64,000 bases of DNA from Thermoleophilum album. GTDB lineage: Bacteria; Actinomycetota; Thermoleophilia; Solirubrobacterales; Thermoleophilaceae. The stretch is taken from assembly GCF_900108055.1 (NCBI RefSeq), contig NZ_FNWJ01000001.1, forward strand, positions 744,001 to 808,000. Direction: 5' to 3'. The notes below the pieces were generated by a model. The model was not told the DNA's origin. It was given only the letters and a program-made list of their open reading frames with translations, and made no database searches. The position numbers and the translations under genes were made by a program. This document shows, piece after piece, positions 32,403 through 41,385 of this stretch (positions are counted from its first letter, which is position 1; every line of letters begins with the position of its first letter).

Positions 32403-34620
32403 CCGTGCGTGCGCGGCGCGGTGGGGCGGTGCTCGAGGAGGCAGTGGGCGCCGAGCTGGGTTTTTCGACCGTGCTCGGGCGGCGGCGCGCTACGCGCGTG
32501 TTGGCGGCGACACGGGATGACCAGGGCCTGAGGTTGGTGGTCGCGACCGACGATCCCACCGGCACTCGGCTGCTCGTGCGGATCGCACGAGGACCTTCCG
32601 GCGGCGTTTCGCTGTGGGCGAGCGCCGACCGCCTCCTGCCGCCGCCCTCGAGCTTCGAGATCGGCTTTCGAAGGGTTGCTGGGGAGCGACTGTTGGGACT
32701 CGGAGAGCGCGCCGATGCCGTCGATCACTCAGGGCGCGAAGTCGAGTCGTACGTCGCTGATGGCCCCTATCAGCCCGGCGCCGAGAGCACATTAGTTTCC
32801 CTTTTCGTGCCTCCCTGGGGGTTCCGCGCGCGCGCCGACGCGACCTACTACCCCGTCCCGTGGGTGCTCTCGACGCGAGGCATCGGTGTGCTGGTGGAAA
32901 ACGACGAAACCGTCTACCACCAGCTCGGCGCGAGCAACGCGGCTGTTTGGTCGCTGTCGGTCGTGGATCGACCGCGCGACACCGGTCTCGTGGGGGCACC
33001 GAGCGAGCTGCGCTTGCACTTCTTCGCGGGCCGCACGCCGAGGGATGTACTCGGCCAATTCACCGCCTACGTTGGGCGACAGCCACCGGTCGCGGCGCCA
33101 TGGGTCTTTGGTCCGTGGTACCAGCCGGGCGGTGAGGTGGAGGAACGCGTCGCCCAAATTCGCAAGCTCAGGGCCGCTGGCGCCCCGTTATCGGTCGCCC
33201 AGACCTACACCCACTACCTGCCCTGCGGCGACCAGGTCGGCAAGCGCGACCGCGAGCGGGCGCCGATCCGACCGCCCAGACCGTCGGGCGTCGCACCGGC
33301 ATGTTCCTGGTCGGACAGTTCGACTTTTCGGCACCTGCCGGGCGTGCCTTGTTCCGGCGGGTGCTCGACGAGGCGGTCGCCGACGGACACGACGGGTGGA
33401 TGGAGGATTTCGGTGAGTACACGCCGCTCGACTCACTCGCTAGCGATGGCACCCTGGGTACGCGCCTCCACAACGCCTACCCCCGCCTCTACCACTGCGA
33501 GGCCTACCGCTATGCGAGTGCTGCACCGCGTCCCCTCGTTCGCTTTCAACGCTCCGGCTACACGGGCGCAGCCCGCTGCGCTCAGGTGGTCTGGAGCGGT
33601 GACCCGACCACCGGCTGGGACTTCGACGGGCTTGCTTCGCAAGTCAAGCTCGCGCTCAGCGCCGGTCTTTCCGGCGTGTCCGTGTGGGGCTCTGACATCG
33701 GCGGCTACTTCGCCCTTGGCGATAACCGTCTGACACCCGAGTTGCTCCAGCGTTGGGTGCAGTTCGGTGCTTTCTCGCCGGTGATGCGCACGCAACGATC
33801 GGGCTTCGCCCTGCCTCCCCGCGACCGGCCACAGGTCGAGGATCCCGACCAGATCGCAAACTGGGCGCGCTACGCGGCCATCCACAACCGCTTGTACCCG
33901 TACCTATTGGCTGCCGATCGCGAGTACCAGCGCACTGGCATGCCGATCGTGCGGCACCTCGCGCTCGCCTATCCACGCGACGCGCAGGCAAGTGCACGCG
34001 AAGACGAGTACCTGTTCGGTCCCGACCTGCTGGTCGCGCCGGTCCTTGCGCCAGGTGCCCGCAGCCGCCGACTGTATGTACCAGCGGGAACCTGGATCGA
34101 CCTCTGGCGATCGGTTGCGGTCGGTCGACGGCCGGGCCTACTACGGCTAGAACAACCGCGGCTGCTCGCTGGCGGGCGCGAACTCGAGCTGCCGGCGCCA
34201 CTCGCTGAGATCCCGGTGCTGGTGCGCTCGGGTGCGTTGATCCCCCTGCTGAGCCCTGATGTCGAAACGCTCGCCCCCTACGGTGGTGGCCGAGTCATCA
34301 GGCTTCGTGACCGCGCCGATCGTCTGGAACTCCTGGCGTTTCCGCGTGGCAGCTCAAGCCGCAGGTTCCTTGAAGACGGCTTCGTGCGCTCGACGGAGCG
34401 CCGGCGTGGGTGGCGGTTGGAGATCGCCGGTAAGCGCACACGCAGTTATCTCGTCCGCGCTTCGCTTGCGACTCTCCGCAGACCGTTCACTCCCTGCCGC
34501 GTACTCGTCTCCGGGTGCGTCCTGCCGCCGCGCAACTGGCGTTGGCTGCGGTCCACGCAGTCGCTCGAATTGCGCGTGCGGGCGCGCCGCGCGGTGCTCT
34601 CGGTACGGCCCTGTCGCTGA
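32318..34620 (+). pseudogene. GH31 alpha-glucosidase/sulfoquinovosidase-like gene with internal deletion and frameshift
   Basis: Two overlapping frames together give a family 31 glycoside hydrolase. The first (from TTG 32318) has the N-terminal domain and barrel start, ending in QTYTHYLPCGDQ near 33230. The second (in frame from about 33256, past ATG 33301) has VGQFDFSAP, the nucleophile motif WMEDFGEY, VVWSGDPTTGW with the likely acid/base Asp, and GSDIGGYF. Homologues carry about 40 further residues between GDQ and VGQFDF, so a segment is missing and the frame shifts by one. The WMEDFGEY form resembles sulfoquinovosidases (YihQ), a suggestion only. Either a decayed gene or an assembly fault. 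Confidence 0.7.
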
Positions 34621-34658
34621 GCGCGAGCCCCTCAGCGCGAGCCCGCTTGCAAAGAGAA

Positions 34659-34688
34659 GGCGGGCCCGGCCGTCTGGCCGGGCCCGCC
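34659..34688 (-). terminator. rho-independent terminator of groES-groEL
   Basis: A perfect 13-bp stem (34659-34671 with 34676-34688) closes a four-base GTCT loop. On the minus strand the stem is followed by the T-rich TTCTCTTTG. It lies 30-60 bases beyond the groEL stop, exactly where termination is needed. It may also stop transcription of the convergent GH31 gene in the other direction, though no T-run follows on that side. Confidence 0.85.
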
Positions 34689-34717
34689 GCAGGACTGGGA
34701 AGCGGTGGTTTGGCGGA

Positions 34718-36349
34718 CTAGAAGTCCATGCCGCCGCCGCCGGGCATGCCAGCGCCCGCCTGCTCCTTCTCCGGGATCTCCGCCACGATCGCCTCGGTGG
34801 TGAGAATGTTCTTGGCGATCGAAGCGGCGTTCTGGAGCGCCGAGCGGGTCACCATCGCCGGGTCGATCACGCCCGCCTGGACCAGGTCGACGAGCTCTCC
34901 GGTCTCCGCGTTGAGACCGTAGTTGATGCCCTTCGACTCGGCCTCGCGGACGTCGTTGACCACCACCGAGCCCTCCAGGCCGGCGTTCTCGGCGATCTGC
35001 CGCAACGGCTCCTCAAGCGCTCGGTAGACGATTCGCGCACCGGTGCGCTCGTCGCCCTCGAACTTGTCGAGGTCGATCGCCTTCTGCGAGCGCAAGAGGG
35101 CCACGCCGCCGCCCGGCACGATGCCCTCTTCGAGCGCCGCGCGAGTCGCTTGCAGGGCGTCCTCGACGCGGTGCTTCTTCTCCTTCATCTCGGTCTCGGT
35201 GGCGGCACCAACCTTCACCACGGCGACGCCGCCGGCGAGCTTCGCCAGCCGCTCCTGGAGCTTCTCGCGGTCGAAGTCGGAGTCGGTGTTCTCGATCTCC
35301 GTCTTGATCTGGTTGATCCGACCCTTGATCTGCTCCGGATCGCCGGCGCCGTCGACGATCGTGGTGGTGTCCTTAGTGACCACCACGCGACGGGCCCGCC
35401 CGAGCTGCGAGAGCTGCGTGTTCTCGAGCTTGAGGCCCATCTCCTCGGTGATCACCTCGCCGCCGGTGAGGATCGCGATGTCCTCGAGCATCCGCTTGCG
35501 GCGATCACCGAAGCCCGGGGCCTTCACCGCGCACGCCTGGAAGGTGCCGCGGAGCTTGTTGACGACGAGCGTCGCGAGCGACTCGCCCTCGACGTCCTCC
35601 GCGATCACGAGCAGCGGCTTGCCCGCCTGGATTACCTGCTCGAGCACCGGCAGCAGGTCACGGACGGCGCCGATCTTCTGATTGGCGATGAGGATGTAGG
35701 GGTCCTCCAGGACGCACTCCATGCGGTCCTGGTCGGTGACGAAGTAGGGCGAGATGTAGCCCTTGTCGAACTGCATGCCCTCGGTGAACTCGAGGTCCAT
35801 GCCGAGGGTCTGGCCCTCCTCGACGTTGACGACGCCGTCCTTGCCAACCTTCTCGATCGCGTCGGCGATCACATCGCCGATCTCGTCGTCGCCGGCTGAG
35901 ATCGCTGCGACACGCGCGATCTGCTCCTTGCCCTCGACCTCGGTCGCCATCTCCTTGATCCGCTCGACGACCTGGTCTACCGCGCGCTCGATGCCGCGCT
36001 TGAGGGCGATGGGGTTGGCGCCAGCGGCGACGTTCTTGAGGCCGTCGCGCACCATCCGCTGGGCCAACACAGTGGCGGTGGTGGTGCCATCGCCGGCAAC
36101 GTCGTTGGTCGCCGTCGCGACCTCACGCACGAGCTGCGCGCCCTGGTTGACGAACGGATCCTCGACCTCGATTTCGCGGGCGATCGTGACGCCGTCGTTA
36201 GTGATCGTCGGCGAGCCGAACTTCTTGTCGAGGACCACGTAACGGCCCTTCGGCCCGAGCGTCACCTTCACGGCGTTGGCGACCGTGTCAACGCCCTGCT
36301 CGAGCGCCTGGCGCGCCTCGTGGTCGAACTTGAGCTCCTTGTGTGCCAT
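34718..36349 (-). CDS. groL: 60-kDa chaperonin GroEL
   Basis: A 543-residue ATP-dependent chaperonin that folds proteins inside a double ring with GroES as lid. The N-terminus has [19 protein letters not shown] and [12 protein letters not shown] for nucleotide binding, the apical domain runs through the middle, and the C-terminal tail is the Gly/Met type ([12 protein letters not shown]) typical of GroEL1-class folding chaperonins, rather than the His-rich tail of some actinobacterial paralogues. It follows groES by 24 bases and has a strong hairpin terminator after its stop. ATG start is preceded by a good AGGAG. Heat-shock regulation is inferred from the CIRCE sites upstream of groES. Confidence 0.98.
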   Translation of the reverse strand: MAHKELKFDHEARQALEQGVDTVANAVKVTLGPKGRYVVLDKKFGSPTITNDGVTIAREIEVEDPFVNQGAQLVREVATATNDVAGDGTTTATVLAQRMVRDGLKNVAAGANPIALKRGIERAVDQVVERIKEMATEVEGKEQIARVAAISAGDDEIGDVIADAIEKVGKDGVVNVEEGQTLGMDLEFTEGMQFDKGYISPYFVTDQDRMECVLEDPYILIANQKIGAVRDLLPVLEQVIQAGKPLLVIAEDVEGESLATLVVNKLRGTFQACAVKAPGFGDRRKRMLEDIAILTGGEVITEEMGLKLENTQLSQLGRARRVVVTKDTTTIVDGAGDPEQIKGRINQIKTEIENTDSDFDREKLQERLAKLAGGVAVVKVGAATETEMKEKKHRVEDALQATRAALEEGIVPGGGVALLRSQKAIDLDKFEGDERTGARIVYRALEEPLRQIAENAGLEGSVVVNDVREAESKGINYGLNAETGELVDLVQAGVIDPAMVTRSALQNAASIAKNILTTEAIVAEIPEKEQAGAGMPGGGGMDF

Positions 36350-36373
36350 CAGGGACTCCTCCTTTGGAAGTCG

Positions 36374-36667
36374 TTACCCCTCGACCTTGGCGAGCACGTC
36401 CGACTCCCGCAGCACCAGGAGCTCCTCGCCGTCGACCTTGATCTCGGTGCCGCCGTACTTGGAGTAGAGGATCTCGTCGCCCTCCGAGACGTCGAGCGGA
36501 ATACGGCGCTCACCGTCTTCGTCCCAGCGACCCTCGCCGACGGCAAGGACCTTACCGCGCTGCGGCTTCTCCTTCGCGGTGTCGGGCAGCACGATGCCGC
36601 TCGGGGTCTTTTCCTCCTCCTCGATCGGCCGCACGATCAGCCGATCGCCTAGAGGCTTCAACTTCAT
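36374..36667 (-). CDS. groS: 10-kDa co-chaperonin GroES
   Basis: A 97-residue lid protein forming a heptamer on GroEL. The sequence [19 protein letters not shown] opens as in all GroES, the mobile loop is [13 protein letters not shown], and the roof and base strands ([21 protein letters not shown]) follow. Start is ATG with GGAGG nine bases upstream. It is the first gene of the operon and is preceded by the promoter and two CIRCE operators. Confidence 0.98.
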   Translation of the reverse strand: MKLKPLGDRLIVRPIEEEEKTPSGIVLPDTAKEKPQRGKVLAVGEGRWDEDGERRIPLDVSEGDEILYSKYGGTEIKVDGEELLVLRESDVLAKVEG

Positions 36668-36713
36668 GGGCAGAACCTCCGTTCCGCGTCGAAGACTTGT
36701 TTAACCGCCTGTT

Positions 36714-36738
36714 TGGCACTCACATGGCACGAGTGCCA
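36714..36738 (-). promoter_or_regulatory. CIRCE operator, proximal copy
   Basis: Inverted repeat TGGCACTC-N9-GAGTGCCA (36714-36721 and 36731-36738), perfectly complementary. This is the recognition site of the HrcA heat-shock repressor, lying downstream of the -10 hexamer in the groES leader. HrcA itself is not in this window. Confidence 0.9.
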
Positions 36739-36743
36739 CGGCT

Positions 36744-36768
36744 CGGCACTCTAACACGGCGAGTGCCA
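36744..36768 (-). promoter_or_regulatory. CIRCE operator, distal copy
   Basis: A second inverted repeat, CGGCACTC-N9-GAGTGCCA (36744-36751 and 36761-36768), with one mismatch between its arms. It overlaps the -10 and spacer of the predicted promoter, so bound repressor would block RNA polymerase directly. The two copies are separated by five bases. Confidence 0.85.
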
Positions 36769-36776
36769 GATGTCAC
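36748..36776 (-). promoter_or_regulatory. groES-groEL promoter
   Basis: On the minus strand, GTGACA (complement of 36771-36776) and TAGAGT (complement of 36748-36753) are separated by exactly 17 bases, matching consensus at five and four of six positions. The distal CIRCE overlaps this promoter and the proximal CIRCE follows it, as expected for HrcA control. Confidence 0.65.
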
Positions 36777-36984
36777 AGGTATTCACTGACTTTTCACGGT
36801 CCGAGAGCGGCCTCGACGGTTCACGGTCGGAGAGCGCTCCCGAAGGATCGCGGCGTCGCCGGCTGTCGGCTCGAGGCAGCGCTCGTTATCGGGCGGCTGC
36901 TTGCCCCGCCGCAGCCGACCGCGCCGCTGCGGCACGTGCGCTGCGAGCCACGCTGGTGCGGTCCTCGCGCTAGTTCTGGCGCCG

Positions 36985-37383
36985 CTAGTTCTGGCTCGGT
37001 GCGGACGGCCGCATGCGCTCCGTCAGCTCCGGCGGGCGGTCGACGATCTGCGAAAAGCGGACCACCGTGACCGTGTCGTCGTGGCTGATCTTGCGCCCGT
37101 AGATCTGCTCGAGGAAGTGGATCGTCTCCTCGAGGCGGCGGAACTCAGGGTTGTCGTGCTCGATGTCGCGCGGCGATAGGTCGCGCACGCGCTTGACCTC
37201 GACCGAGTCGATCACCGCCTCGAAGATCCGCTCACGCGGCGAATGCTGGTAGCCGACGGTGACCATCACGACCGTGCCCTTGCGGTACTTCTGGCTCTTG
37301 TCGCCGAGCCGAATGGTCGCCGTCTTGCGGCCGCGCCTGAGCTGGTCGATGAAGACCGGCGAGTAGAAGTTGAGCACGTACAC
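36985..37383 (-). CDS. ASCH-domain protein
   Basis: A 132-residue protein of the ASCH/PUA-like fold, whose members are thought to bind RNA or act in RNA modification. The N-terminal VLNFYSPVFIDQLRRGRKTATIR carries the conserved GRKTATIR core, followed by GDKSQKYRKGTVVMVTVG and a C-terminal VTVVRFSQIV strand. Specific function is unknown. It follows the NUDIX gene by 11 bases on the same strand. Confidence 0.78.
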   Translation of the reverse strand: MYVLNFYSPVFIDQLRRGRKTATIRLGDKSQKYRKGTVVMVTVGYQHSPRERIFEAVIDSVEVKRVRDLSPRDIEHDNPEFRRLEETIHFLEQIYGRKISHDDTVTVVRFSQIVDRPPELTERMRPSAPSQN

Positions 37384-37394
37384 GGCGGCGCAGC

Positions 37395-37859
37395 CTACCG
37401 TTCGTCGGCGGCCGGCGCGGTCCTCTCGGCGACAATCGCTTGCGCCTTTGCCGCGATCTTCCTTTCCCCGCGGTAAGACAGCCGCTCTGGGGCTTCGCTA
37501 AGCGGTATCCAGGACGCGCCGAGCACCTCTTCGCGGTCGTAATCGCGCAACGCGCCTGCCCGGTAGCGACAGAGAAAGAACACCACCCGCTTGTAAACCC
37601 GACGCCCGCCGCGCGTGTACCAGTAGCGAGTCTCACCAAGCTCGCAAACCGGCTCGACCGTCAAGCCGGTTTCCTCCCGCACCTCTCGGACTGCTGCTTC
37701 GATCGGCGTCTCGCCCGGCTCGACGTGGCCCTTGGGCAGCGCCAGCACGCCCTTGCGCGGCTCCACTACGCAGATGAACGGACGCCCCGCGAACCTTCTG
37801 ACCACCACGCCACCGGCAGAGAACTCGTCGGGCGGCCGCTCGCGGTCAGCTCTCGCCAC
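37395..37859 (-). CDS. NUDIX hydrolase
   Basis: A 154-residue hydrolase that cleaves nucleoside diphosphates linked to another moiety. The Nudix box is complete: GHVEPGETPIEAAVREVREETG. The early KGVLALPKG and the YTRGGRRVYKRVVFF strand are those of the MutT/Ap4A-like branch. The substrate cannot be deduced. It sits between the ASCH and Crp genes with short gaps, likely in one transcript. Confidence 0.88.
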   Translation of the reverse strand: MARADRERPPDEFSAGGVVVRRFAGRPFICVVEPRKGVLALPKGHVEPGETPIEAAVREVREETGLTVEPVCELGETRYWYTRGGRRVYKRVVFFLCRYRAGALRDYDREEVLGASWIPLSEAPERLSYRGERKIAAKAQAIVAERTAPAADER

Positions 37860-37866
37860 GGGCCCC

Positions 37867-38688
37867 TCAATGGATGTAGTTGCGCAGGCGTTCGGGCTCG
37901 TGGACGATCACGCGCCCGCGCCTCAGTGTGACCACTCCGTCACGTGCGAGTTCCTGGAGGAACCGACTGGCGCTCTCGCGCGTGGTGCCGGCGAGCGTCG
38001 CGATCTCCGCCTGGGTCACCTGAATCTCAACGTCACGCGGGGGCGCACCCTCGCGCTGGCGGGCTGCGACTTGTGCGAGGAGTGTCGCCGCCACCCGACC
38101 AGGGACCGTCTGGAACGACTGTTGCACGAGCCGGTCGGTGGTGCGACTCACCCGCTCGGCCATGGCCGCCAGCATGCGTAGCGCGATCGAGGGGTCGGCT
38201 CGAATCAAGCGTTCGACGTCGCCGGCCAGAAGCGCCAGCGCGGTGGTCGCCTCGAGTGCCTCGGCGGTGGCGGATCGGCGCTCCCCCCGGAAGAGCGCGA
38301 GCTCGCCGAACATCTGCCCGGCGCGCAGTTCGGCGATCGCCAGCGTTCGCCCGTCCCGGTGCTGACGGGTGAGCAGCACGGCGCCGCTACGGACGACGTA
38401 ACAAGTGTCGCCCTCGTCACCTTCGCGGAAGATCACCTCGCCCCGTTGCCAGCTGCGTGGGACGGCGACTGTGGCGAGCTCCAAAAGCTGCGGGCGGTCG
38501 AGCGCCGAGAAGACATCGGTTCGCGCGAGGAGGTCGGCGGCCTCCTCGCGTCCGATCACGAGCGTTTGGCGTGGCACCGGAACTCCTCCCGAGGCGGACA
38601 CGCCGGAACCGCGCCCGCGGCTGGCGGGCATCGCGGTCGGCGCGTCGCCAATGATCGCCGACGCAGCGCGATCCTTGGTGGTCGTCAC
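37867..38688 (-). CDS. Crp/Fnr-family transcription regulator
   Basis: A 273-residue regulator. I start at GTG 38686-38688, behind GAGGAGG, which also overlaps the upstream gene's stop by four bases (GTGA). A low-complexity N-terminus of about 40 residues precedes the cyclic-nucleotide-binding domain: IFREGDEGDTCYVVRSG and FGELALFRGERRSATAEA, the latter a phosphate-binding-cassette-like RSAT. The C-terminal helix-turn-helix is QAEIATLAGTTRESASRFL. No iron-sulfur cysteines are present, so it is Crp-like rather than Fnr-like. cAMP dependence is inferred, not shown. Confidence 0.88.
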   Translation of the reverse strand: MTTTKDRAASAIIGDAPTAMPASRGRGSGVSASGGVPVPRQTLVIGREEAADLLARTDVFSALDRPQLLELATVAVPRSWQRGEVIFREGDEGDTCYVVRSGAVLLTRQHRDGRTLAIAELRAGQMFGELALFRGERRSATAEALEATTALALLAGDVERLIRADPSIALRMLAAMAERVSRTTDRLVQQSFQTVPGRVAATLLAQVAARQREGAPPRDVEIQVTQAEIATLAGTTRESASRFLQELARDGVVTLRRGRVIVHEPERLRNYIH

Positions 38689-39410
38689 GCCGCCTCCTCG
38701 GCTGTGATCGCTCGCCGGCCAGCGAGCGAGGAGAACAAGGAGGGGTCGTTGGTGATCACGCCGTCGACACCGAGCCGCTCCAGCCGCTCGATCTCCCGCG
38801 CGTCGTCCACCGTCCAGACGTACAGCTCGCCGCCGGCTTCGTGCACAGCTTCGAGCAGGCGCGGTCCGACCAGCAGGCGGTGCGCCATCAGTGCCTCGCA
38901 GAGGCCCGAGCGAATCGCCCGGGCGGCGCGCGCCGGTAGGCGTCGTCGCCACCAGACGAGCACGGCGTAGGCTGGCAGCGCGAGCGCCGTGCGCGTGTAG
39001 TCACGGCGCACGCGCGGGACCGAGAGCCCTCTGCGCAGCCCGGGCGCGATCTTGCCGATCAGCTCGAGGCTTTGCGGCCACGTGCTCGACACGAGGGTCC
39101 GCTCCAGCAATCCGCGAGCGGCCAGCGCCGCCACAACCTCGCGCTCGTAGCCGGGAAGCTTGAGGTCGACGTCCAACTCGACGCTGTCGTACGACACCCC
39201 GGCCAAGTGGTCGAGCGCGTCCTCGAGCGTCACCGGCTCGCGGTGGAGGAGGTCGTGCTCGTCGTGCGCGAGAACGAGCCGGCCGTGAGCGTCGCGCAAG
39301 ACGTCGAACTCGATCATGTCGACCCCGAGCCTGAGCGCCACGTCGAAACTCGCGAGCGTGTTGCCCGGTGCGACGTGGGCGGCTGCGCCCTTATGCCCAA
39401 CACGCTTCAC
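38685..39410 (-). CDS. glycerophosphodiester phosphodiesterase
   Basis: A 241-residue TIM-barrel phosphodiesterase that releases glycerol-3-phosphate from deacylated phospholipids. Conserved GDPD segments are VGHKGAAAHVAPGNTLASF, IEFDVLRDAHGRLVLAHD and the C-terminal VWTVDDAREIERLERLGVDGVITNDP. I start at GTG 39408-39410, which overlaps the nei stop by four bases; the frame extends further upstream but through the antisense of another gene. It is coupled at both ends to its neighbours. Confidence 0.86.
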   Translation of the reverse strand: MKRVGHKGAAAHVAPGNTLASFDVALRLGVDMIEFDVLRDAHGRLVLAHDEHDLLHREPVTLEDALDHLAGVSYDSVELDVDLKLPGYEREVVAALAARGLLERTLVSSTWPQSLELIGKIAPGLRRGLSVPRVRRDYTRTALALPAYAVLVWWRRRLPARAARAIRSGLCEALMAHRLLVGPRLLEAVHEAGGELYVWTVDDAREIERLERLGVDGVITNDPSLFSSLAGRRAITAEEAA

Positions 39411-40288
39411 GTGTCCGCTCCCTCTCCCTTGTCGCGTGTCTCCCCTTGACAGTACGGGCACCAGTAGAGAGTGCGCGCCTGTTCGCCGGTACGGCGGGCA
39501 CGGATCGGGGTGCCACAGCGCCGGCACGGCTGGTGCGCACGCCCGTAGACGTTGGCGGGTCGGGGCCGTGTGCTGCCGTTGGCGACTGCCCGCAGCATCA
39601 GCTCGCGGGCAGTCAAAAGCAGGCGCTGGAGGTCCTCCGGCTCGGTATCTGCGAGGCGGCGGAAGGGATCGATGCCCGCAGCGAAGCACGCTTCCGAGCG
39701 CCAGATGTTGCCGATCCCCGACACGGCACGCTGCTCGAGCAGTGCGTCGGCGATCGTCAAGCGAGCGTCGAGTGCGCGTAGCCGGATCGCTGCCGCTTGC
39801 GCATCGAAGTCCGCTGCCAGGAGGTCCGGCCCGAGACCTGCCAAGAGCGGTTCGAGGCGGGTCGCGGCGCGCGTGCGAAGTTCTAAGAGCGGCCCGCCGT
39901 ACTGGAAAACTTCGTGGCGCTCGGTTACCAAGTGAAGCCAGGGCTGCCCCCGTCTGGTCGCGTGCCGACGGGCGGCAGTTGTGGTTTTCGCCCCTGCGGC
40001 CGGATCCGCTCGATCGGATTCGGTCACGTCGGGCGGCGGCGTGCGCGGCCGAACCACCCATCTACCGCTCATCCGCAGGTGGGAGTGCAGCAGCACATCA
40101 CCTTCGAACTCGATCAGCAAGTGCTTGCCGCGGGCTTTGACGTCAAGGCACCGCCGGCCCACCAGTGACCCGATGCGCAAGAGCGAGGGAAGTCGCGCGG
40201 CGGGCGCCGAGGCTTGCACGATCCGCTCGCCGCAAAGTGCGCGCCGCAGCCGCTGGGCGGCGAGATGGATCGTGTCGCCCTCGGGCAC
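39407..40288 (-). CDS. nei: endonuclease VIII-like DNA glycosylase
   Basis: A 293-residue Fpg/Nei-family bifunctional glycosylase/AP lyase that excises oxidised bases. The N-terminal MPEGDTIHLAAQ is the Nei-type signature, with Pro1 as catalytic nucleophile. The helix-two-turn-helix is in LEQRAVSGIGNIWRSE, and the zinc finger is CRRCGTP with CPYCQ near the end. A 35-residue Pro/Ala/Arg-rich insertion near residues 80-115 (RTPPPDVTESDRADPAAG onward) is unusual. Its stop overlaps the next gene's start, giving a nei-GDPD-Crp coupled trio. Confidence 0.88.
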   Translation of the reverse strand: MPEGDTIHLAAQRLRRALCGERIVQASAPAARLPSLLRIGSLVGRRCLDVKARGKHLLIEFEGDVLLHSHLRMSGRWVVRPRTPPPDVTESDRADPAAGAKTTTAARRHATRRGQPWLHLVTERHEVFQYGGPLLELRTRAATRLEPLLAGLGPDLLAADFDAQAAAIRLRALDARLTIADALLEQRAVSGIGNIWRSEACFAAGIDPFRRLADTEPEDLQRLLLTARELMLRAVANGSTRPRPANVYGRAHQPCRRCGTPIRARRTGEQARTLYWCPYCQGETRDKGEGADT

Positions 40289-40392
40289 GATCCTGATGCT
40301 AGGGGGCGCCTTCCTTTGTCTCGCCGGGGCGTTTTCCGGCGCCGCGGCGCGCGGCGGTGAGCGGCACGGGCGGGCCGGCTAAGTTGCGGACC

Positions 40393-41385
40393 ATGGATAC
40401 AACCGGCTCACCGACCGTCTCCGTCGGGGGCACGCAGACCTCGCCGTCGACGGCTGGGCTCGCAGTGCTGGTCAGAGGCCTCGAGCGCTCTTACGGCGAT
40501 GTGAAGGCGGTGCGCGGCGTCGATCTGGCGGTTGTGCGGGGCGAGGTCTTCGCTTTCCTCGGGCCGAACGGCGCAGGCAAGACGACCACCGTCGAGATCC
40601 TCGCCGGCTACCGCCACCGCGACGCCGGGAAGGTGAGCGTGCTCGGGGTCGATCCAGCACGAGCCGACCGTGCCTGGCGCGCGCGGATCGGCATCGTCTG
40701 CCAGGAGACCGCGCTCGACGAGTATCTGACCGTGGGCGAAACACTCTCGATGTTCGCCCGCTATTACCCGTCGCCGCGACCGCTCGGCGAGCTCCTCGCG
40801 ATGTGCGGCTTGAGCGACCTCGCGAAACGGCGGGTGGGAGTGCTATCCGGTGGTCAGCGGCGTCGACTCGACGTCGCCGTGACGCTGGTTGGTCGCCCCG
40901 AGCTTTTGTTCCTCGACGAACCGACGACCGGTTTCGATGTCGCCGCCCGTCGGGCCGCGTGGGACTTGATCAGGCAACTGCGGGACGCCGGCACCACGAT
41001 CTTCCTAACCACTCACAACCTGGAGGAGGCCGAGGCTCTCGCCGACCGGGTGGCGGTGATCGTGGGCGGACGAATCGTTGGCGAGGGGAAACCCAGCGAG
41101 CTGGCGACGCTGATGGGCCGCTACCGAATCTCGTTCACCATCGACCGCCCGGGGGAGACGCCCCCGGTCGGTCACCCCGACGCAGATGGGCGCTGGTCGC
41201 TTGCGGCGGAAGATCCCCGTGAACCGCTGAAGTGTCTGGTCGACTGGGCGTTGGCAGCCGGCGTCGAGCTTGCGGACCTCGAGGTGCGGCGCCCGACGCT
41301 CGAGGAGATCTATCTCACGCTCACCGGTGCGGCGACCGCGGGCGACCAACGGTCGCCAGCACGAGCGGAGGAGCACGCCTCGTGA
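40393..41385 (+). CDS. ABC-2-type transporter, ATP-binding protein
   Basis: About 330 residues from ATG 40393; the GTG at 40357 is an alternative. Walker A GPNGAGKTT, Q-loop VCQETALDE, signature LSGGQRRRLD, Walker B LLFLDEPTTGFD and the switch His TTHN are intact. A C-terminal region of about 90 residues resembles drug-exporter ATPases (DrrA/CcmA-like). It overlaps the permease start by four bases (GTGA), forming a two-gene export system for an unidentified substrate. Confidence 0.88.
   Translation: MDTTGSPTVSVGGTQTSPSTAGLAVLVRGLERSYGDVKAVRGVDLAVVRGEVFAFLGPNGAGKTTTVEILAGYRHRDAGKVSVLGVDPARADRAWRARIGIVCQETALDEYLTVGETLSMFARYYPSPRPLGELLAMCGLSDLAKRRVGVLSGGQRRRLDVAVTLVGRPELLFLDEPTTGFDVAARRAAWDLIRQLRDAGTTIFLTTHNLEEAEALADRVAVIVGGRIVGEGKPSELATLMGRYRISFTIDRPGETPPVGHPDADGRWSLAAEDPREPLKCLVDWALAAGVELADLEVRRPTLEEIYLTLTGAATAGDQRSPARAEEHAS

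Larger units (their letters stand above)
36668..36984. other. 317-bp groES upstream region with operators and a direct repeat
   Basis: This gap holds the groES leader, the two CIRCE sites and the promoter (to 36776). Beyond these is a 17-bp direct repeat, TTCACGGTCSGAGAGCG, at 36793-36809 and 36820-36836, spaced 27 bases start to start. I see no gene in the remaining sequence, which is Arg/Ala-coding only by composition. Confidence 0.6.

Noticed and set aside
33301-34620. Independent functional gene starting at ATG 33301
   Set aside because: The sequence is the C-terminal two-thirds of a GH31 enzyme lacking its N-terminal domain, so it is treated as part of the broken gene.
34259-35899. 546-residue plus-strand ORF opposite groEL
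   Set aside because: Antisense shadow of groEL; lacks any conserved motif and begins within the GH31 region.
36770-36973. Small plus-strand ORF upstream of groES
   Set aside because: Ser/Arg-rich frame over promoter and repeat sequence, with no ribosome-binding site or homology.
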